Source: Aquificaceae bacterium
GTDB lineage: Bacteria > Aquificota > Aquificia > Aquificales > Aquificaceae
Assembly: GCA_015490105.1 (NCBI GenBank)
Contig: WFYK01000105.1
Span: 1 to 8,762 of the forward strand
Direction of reading: 5' to 3'
DNA: 8,762 nt
Positions 6,547 through 8,762 of this stretch are shown here, piece after piece. The notes under the pieces were generated by a model. The model did not search any database and was not told the origin of the DNA. It saw nothing but the letters and a program-made list of their open reading frames with translations. Within the stretch, counting starts at the first letter, position 1. Every line of letters starts with the position of its first letter. The translations under genes and the position numbers were made by a program.

Positions 6547-7226
6547 AGGTAGCCCTTGAGAAATTGGAAAAGACCATACCTGAAGTAAAGCCCTTTGTAA
6601 AGAAAAGAATAGAGGAGTTTGAAAGCCTCGGAAGGGAGGGAAAAACCAACTACGACTTTAGACCCTTTTTGGATATCAGTTTCGAAGCGGGTATGTTTTC
6701 TGAATTGTGTTTTTGTCTTCTGACTGCAAACTCTTCCGCCAGTATGGGTATAAGGATTCAGGCAAAGCTGGGAGATGAAGGTTTTATGAATCTTTCTTTT
6801 GAGGACTTAACGGAGGTTTTCAGAAAGCACGGGCACCGATTTCCCGAACAGAGAGCTTCGAGGATACTGGAAGTCAGACAAAGATGGGATGAGATAAGAG
6901 GACTTTTGAAAGACCATAAAGACAGCAAGCAAATCCGGTATCTCCTTGCGGATTCAAAGTCCTCCTTTAAAGTTAAAGGCTTTGGCTACAAGGAAGCCTC
7001 CCACTTTTTGAGGAACTTAGGAAAAAAAGACTTGGCCATAATAGACAGGCACATATACAGATTTTTGGTAGAGAACCGACTCTTTGAGGAGGTCAAGACC
7101 TTAACCCCGAAGCGCTATCTCGAGGCGGAAAGGGTCCTTGAGAAGGTAGCAAAGACCTTAGGTATATCTTTAGCGGAACTGGATCTTTACATTTTCTATA
7201 TAAAAACGAAGAAGGTTCTCAAGTAG
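6543..7226 (+). CDS. ogg: 8-oxoguanine DNA glycosylase/AP lyase, Ogg2 type
   Basis: Bifunctional helix-hairpin-helix repair enzyme that excises 8-oxoguanine and nicks the abasic site. The 227 residues are close to the length of archaeal Ogg2 (about 205-210) with a slightly longer N-terminus. FSELCFCLLTANSSASMG (52-69) is the typical glycosylase helix. FRKHGHRFPEQRASRI (93-108) is followed by KVKGFGYKEASHFLRNLG (143-160), the hairpin with the expected catalytic Lys150. LAIIDRHI (164-171) supplies the conserved Asp168. A C-terminal helix with LAELDLYIFYIKTKK follows, as in the family, whose C-terminal Lys is important in archaeal members. No iron-sulfur cysteine cluster is present, unlike MutY/Nth. 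The ATG overlaps the purK stop (ATGA), so it is translationally coupled. The 3' end overlaps the convergent PilT-like gene by 8 bp. Substrate is inferred from family. Confidence 0.88.
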   Translation: MKVALEKLEKTIPEVKPFVKKRIEEFESLGREGKTNYDFRPFLDISFEAGMFSELCFCLLTANSSASMGIRIQAKLGDEGFMNLSFEDLTEVFRKHGHRFPEQRASRILEVRQRWDEIRGLLKDHKDSKQIRYLLADSKSSFKVKGFGYKEASHFLRNLGKKDLAIIDRHIYRFLVENRLFEEVKTLTPKRYLEAERVLEKVAKTLGISLAELDLYIFYIKTKKVLK

Positions 7227-8076
7227 AATCTACCTTACGCACGGAAAAATCTATCTTGTCCTTTTCCGTCAGAGACAGTTCGATCACGGTAGATATCAAA
7301 CTCATTACATCTTTCGCCTCATCTTCTAAAAAGACGTCGAAGCTCCTCTTTAAAGTCTCGAAGTTGGAAGCGGTTGCACTCAGAATAGTAAGTATAGGTA
7401 TATCAAAGAGCTTTCTTACCGCCCCAAAAGCACCTTTCATAAGCATATCGCTCATGTAGATGATCTCCGGATGAATAAGGAGTGCCTCTTCCACGCCCTG
7501 ATCGAAGGAAGGCACATCCACACCCACTTCCCTTTGAATAACTATGGATGAGGAATGCTTTATAAGGTAAGTTATGGGCCTTTCGAGTATGTAGACTACC
7601 CCGCTCTGATTATCACAAAGCTCTTTTAAAAGTGAATAGGCAAAGAGATTATGTATGACGAAGGTCTTCCCCAGTATAACAACTATACCTTCCGTTTTGG
7701 AGAGTGTGCTAAGAAGTTTCTTAACCTCTCCCCGATCACTTACTATCTCCTCCAGCGGTGGTATGTCGTAAGGAACCTTGGTGATGTTTACCACGTAGCT
7801 TCCCCTCTGCGTTAGGTAGGTGACCCTTATCCTTCCCACGTTAGGGATGCCGAAGGAGAAAAAACCTTCTTTACCTAAGGGTCCTAAAGAGTCGGGAGTG
7901 TGGGATCTGAGGGAAAGGAGTGTTTCCCTTATGTCCTCCGCGGATAGGATTACGTCCATAACCCTGTTTATGGAACGGTCTCTTCTTTCTACTGGAGACG
8001 CCTTAGGAGCGAGGATTATTTCCGTGAACTCCCTCCGCTCCGCCAAGAAGTTAAGTATTTCCGGTGCTATGTTCAT
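7219..8076 (-). CDS. PilT/type II secretion ATPase-like protein with decayed ATPase motifs (pseudo-ATPase)
   Basis: A 285-residue intact frame that can be laid almost without gaps on PilT, the pilus-retraction ATPase (about 345-370 residues). The N-domain keeps GRIRVTYLTQRGSYVVNITKVP (81-102; PilT has RFRVN...QRG...R.IP) and PPLEEI. The core keeps QREVGVDVPSF (181-191). However, the Walker A GPTGSGKST aligns to GKTFVIHNL (136-144), so the essential Lys is His142. The Asp box TIEDPIE is ILERPIT (163-169). Walker B PDIILVGEMRD is PEIIYMSDMLM (203-213), with Glu replaced by Asp210. The His box (TLHT) is ILSA (231-234). ATP hydrolysis is therefore not expected. PilT's C-terminal domain is shortened. 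The ATG has no Shine-Dalgarno; a -10-like box is about 9 bases upstream. It diverges from rimI, and no pilus genes are next to it. A regulatory partner of an active PilT/PilB is an inference. Confidence 0.78.
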   Translation of the reverse strand: MNIAPEILNFLAERREFTEIILAPKASPVERRDRSINRVMDVILSAEDIRETLLSLRSHTPDSLGPLGKEGFFSFGIPNVGRIRVTYLTQRGSYVVNITKVPYDIPPLEEIVSDRGEVKKLLSTLSKTEGIVVILGKTFVIHNLFAYSLLKELCDNQSGVVYILERPITYLIKHSSSIVIQREVGVDVPSFDQGVEEALLIHPEIIYMSDMLMKGAFGAVRKLFDIPILTILSATASNFETLKRSFDVFLEDEAKDVMSLISTVIELSLTEKDKIDFSVRKVDST

Positions 8077-8081
8077 AACGC

Positions 8082-8091
8082 TAAAATTTTA
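8082..8091. promoter_or_regulatory. Palindromic -10 region between the PilT-like gene and rimI
   Basis: TAAAATTTTA is a perfect 10-bp palindrome giving TAAAAT on both strands within a 41-bp divergent gap. Leftward transcription from it would start about 3 bases before the PilT-like ATG (near-leaderless). Rightward transcription would leave about 24 bases before the rimI TTG, including an AAAGG site. No clear -35 elements were found, so this is a prediction. Confidence 0.45.
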
Positions 8092-8117
8092 AGACAGCGG
8101 AAGCATAAAGGTAAAGG

Positions 8118-8579
8118 TTGCAAGGGTTGGAAAAAGAAAAGACCTTACGCATAAGGGAAATGTCTCAAGAAGATATAGAAAAGGTTTTTCTCATAAATTC
8201 CTCCTCCTTTACCACTGACGCTTGGAGCAGAGAAGCCATAGAAAGGGAGTTTAAACTTAACTACTCGAGGCGCTTTGTCCTTGAAAAAGAGGGAAGTGTT
8301 ATAGCTTACGCTTTTGTATGGATTATAAAAGGCGAAGCCTTTTTAATGAGCTTTGCGGTAGAGAAAAAGGAAAGGGGCAAAGGTTACGGAAAGATTTTTA
8401 TGGAGAAGCTTATAGAAAAGCTAAGGGATGAAGCGCATGTAATTCAGCTTGACGTTAGAAAGTCCAACATAAGGGCCATAAGACTTTATAAGAGCTTGGG
8501 CTTTAAAATAGTAGCCGAAAGGCCAGGTTTTTACTCGGACGGAGAAACCGCCCTGCTGATGGAACTAAAACTCAAGTAA
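8118..8579 (+). CDS. rimI: RimI-like N-alpha-acetyltransferase (GNAT family)
   Basis: Cytoplasmic acetyltransferase related to RimI, which acetylates the N-terminal residue of ribosomal protein bS18 in E. coli. The 153 residues fit. LRIREMSQEDIEKVFLI (10-26) is the first strand and helix, then SSFTTDAWS (29-37; RimI has ..SF..PWS). FLMSFAVEKKERGKGYGK (75-92) contains the acetyl-CoA loop RGKGYG (86-91). LDVRKSNIRAIRLYKSLGFKIV (111-132) and PGFYSDGETALLMEL (136-150) are RimI signatures. Tyr124 corresponds to the catalytic Tyr115 of E. coli RimI, but the position of Glu103 holds Asp112. The start is TTG at 8118, with AAAGG 6 bases upstream; TTG at 8127 is an alternative, while the first ATG (8160) would remove the first strand. 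It diverges from the PilT-like gene. Substrate is inferred from family. Confidence 0.85.
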   Translation: MQGLEKEKTLRIREMSQEDIEKVFLINSSSFTTDAWSREAIEREFKLNYSRRFVLEKEGSVIAYAFVWIIKGEAFLMSFAVEKKERGKGYGKIFMEKLIEKLRDEAHVIQLDVRKSNIRAIRLYKSLGFKIVAERPGFYSDGETALLMELKLK

Positions 8580-8587
8580 ACTTCCTT

Positions 8588-8603
8588 TGGCACGCTCTTT
8601 GCA
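8588..8603 (+). promoter_or_regulatory. Sigma-54 (-24/-12) promoter of the NirB-like flavoprotein gene
   Basis: TGGCACG-CTCT-TTGCA matches the sigma-54 consensus at every position, with GG (8589-8590) and GC (8601-8602) separated by 10 bases. It lies in the 48-bp gap between rimI and the flavoprotein gene. With the C as -12, transcription would start near 8614, just before the AAGGAGG site and 14 bases before the ATG. An enhancer-binding activator is required for such promoters; its site was not identified. Confidence 0.88.
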
Positions 8604-8606
8604 AAT

Positions 8607-8621
8607 CCTCCTTCAAGGAGG
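8607..8621 (+). repeat. Inverted repeat covering the ribosome binding site of the NirB-like gene
   Basis: CCTCCTT-C-AAGGAGG is a perfect 7-bp inverted repeat around one base. Its right arm (8615-8621) is the Shine-Dalgarno, 6 bases before the ATG at 8628; its left arm equals the 16S anti-Shine-Dalgarno. As RNA it could fold as CCTCC-TTCAA-GGAGG. The predicted sigma-54 start (about 8614) lies between the arms, so only upstream-initiated RNA would contain both. Confidence 0.75.
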
Positions 8622-8627
8622 CGAGCT

Positions 8628-8762
8628 ATGAAGATAGTGATCATCGGAAACGGAATAGCGGGGACCGCTCTCGTTGAGGAGATCCTTCAGCAAACCGACG
8701 GCAAGGACGTAAGGATTCAGGTATTCGGAGACGAAAAATACATCGGCTACAACAGGATCCTC
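8628..8762 (+). CDS. FAD-dependent NAD(P)H oxidoreductase, NirB-like N-terminus (partial, runs off the right edge)
   Basis: Only the first 45 residues are present. MKIVIIGNGIAGTALVEEIL is a Rossmann strand with the FAD-binding GxGxxG motif (Gly7, Gly9, Gly12), followed by a second strand ending in VFGDEKYIGYNRIL. The combination IIGNGIAG plus Y(N/D)RIL is characteristic of the flavoprotein part of NAD(P)H nitrite reductase large subunits (NirB/NasD) and of related rubredoxin or ferredoxin reductases. A sigma-54 promoter and an excellent AAGGAGG site precede it, and a nitrate reductase with its own sigma-54 promoter lies 3.8 kb upstream, which favours a role in nitrate/nitrite assimilation. 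Either a full nitrite reductase or a stand-alone reductase feeding electrons to NasA would fit. The missing C-terminal part (siroheme/4Fe-4S domain or not) would decide. Confidence 0.75.
   Translation, partial: MKIVIIGNGIAGTALVEEILQQTDGKDVRIQVFGDEKYIGYNRIL

Noticed and set aside
7219..7230. GTAGA-A-TCTAC at the ogg/PilT-like junction as a bidirectional terminator
   Set aside because: The five-pair A/T-rich stem with a one-base centre and no T-tract is too weak.
7219..8076. The PilT-like gene as a pseudogene or sequencing artefact
   Set aside because: The frame is open over 285 codons, codon use resembles its neighbours, and conserved PilT core residues remain; only the nucleotide-handling motifs changed.
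8160..8162. First ATG of rimI as its start
   Set aside because: It would delete the LRIRE first strand conserved in RimI; the TTG at 8118 has a better placed AAAGG site.
1..8762. CRISPR arrays, IS elements, tRNA or rRNA genes
   Set aside because: No repeated units, transposase-like frames or RNA gene hallmarks were seen; the window is almost fully occupied by assigned genes.

Overview
The window looks like a chromosomal segment of a thermophilic, Gram-negative-type chemolithotroph, most likely a member of the Aquificales (Aquifex/Hydrogenobacter/Thermocrinis group). This placement is an inference. It rests on Lys/Glu-rich proteins, heavy AGA/AGG/ATA codon use, very tight gene packing, an Ogg2-type 8-oxoguanine glycosylase otherwise typical of archaea and thermophiles, flagellar L- and P-ring genes (which imply an outer membrane), and sigma-54 promoters on nitrogen genes. 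No CRISPR, IS element, rRNA or tRNA was seen.

Layout. (1) 1-1610, minus: flgH then flgI (L-ring and P-ring proteins), overlapping by 40 bp; flgI runs off the left edge. (2) 1638-2384, plus: trmI, tRNA m1A58 methyltransferase, divergent from flgH across a 27-bp gap. (3) 2374-4817, minus: a compact assimilatory nitrate reductase (nasA/narB type) followed, with a 4-base stop/start overlap, by a DUF501-family gene. (4) 4858-7226, plus: purE, purK and an Ogg2-type glycosylase/lyase; purK and ogg overlap by 4 bp. (5) 7219-8076, minus: an intact gene with the PilT/type II secretion ATPase fold in which every nucleotide-handling motif has decayed. (6) 8118-8579, plus: rimI-like N-acetyltransferase. 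(7) 8628-8762, plus: the start of a flavoprotein oxidoreductase resembling the N-terminus of NAD(P)H nitrite reductase (NirB).

The most informative signals are regulatory. A consensus-perfect sigma-54 -24/-12 element (8588-8603) precedes the NirB-like gene, and a second good one (4829-4844, minus) precedes nasA. The nitrate reductase operon and the flavoprotein gene are therefore probably one nitrogen-responsive regulon with purine, RNA and DNA-repair housekeeping genes between them. The nasA sigma-54 element lies inside the divergent purE promoter region, so the two polymerase forms should compete. At the flavoprotein gene, an inverted repeat that would bury the ribosome binding site straddles the predicted start of transcription, so only read-through RNA could fold it.

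Several genes (flgH, trmI, nasA, purE, the PilT-like gene) have a -10-like or -12 element only about 8-15 bases before the start codon and little or no Shine-Dalgarno. This suggests very short or absent leaders. By contrast flgI, purK and the NirB-like gene have clear ribosome binding sites. All but small gaps are coding; the largest intergenic stretch is 117 bp (5338-5454).
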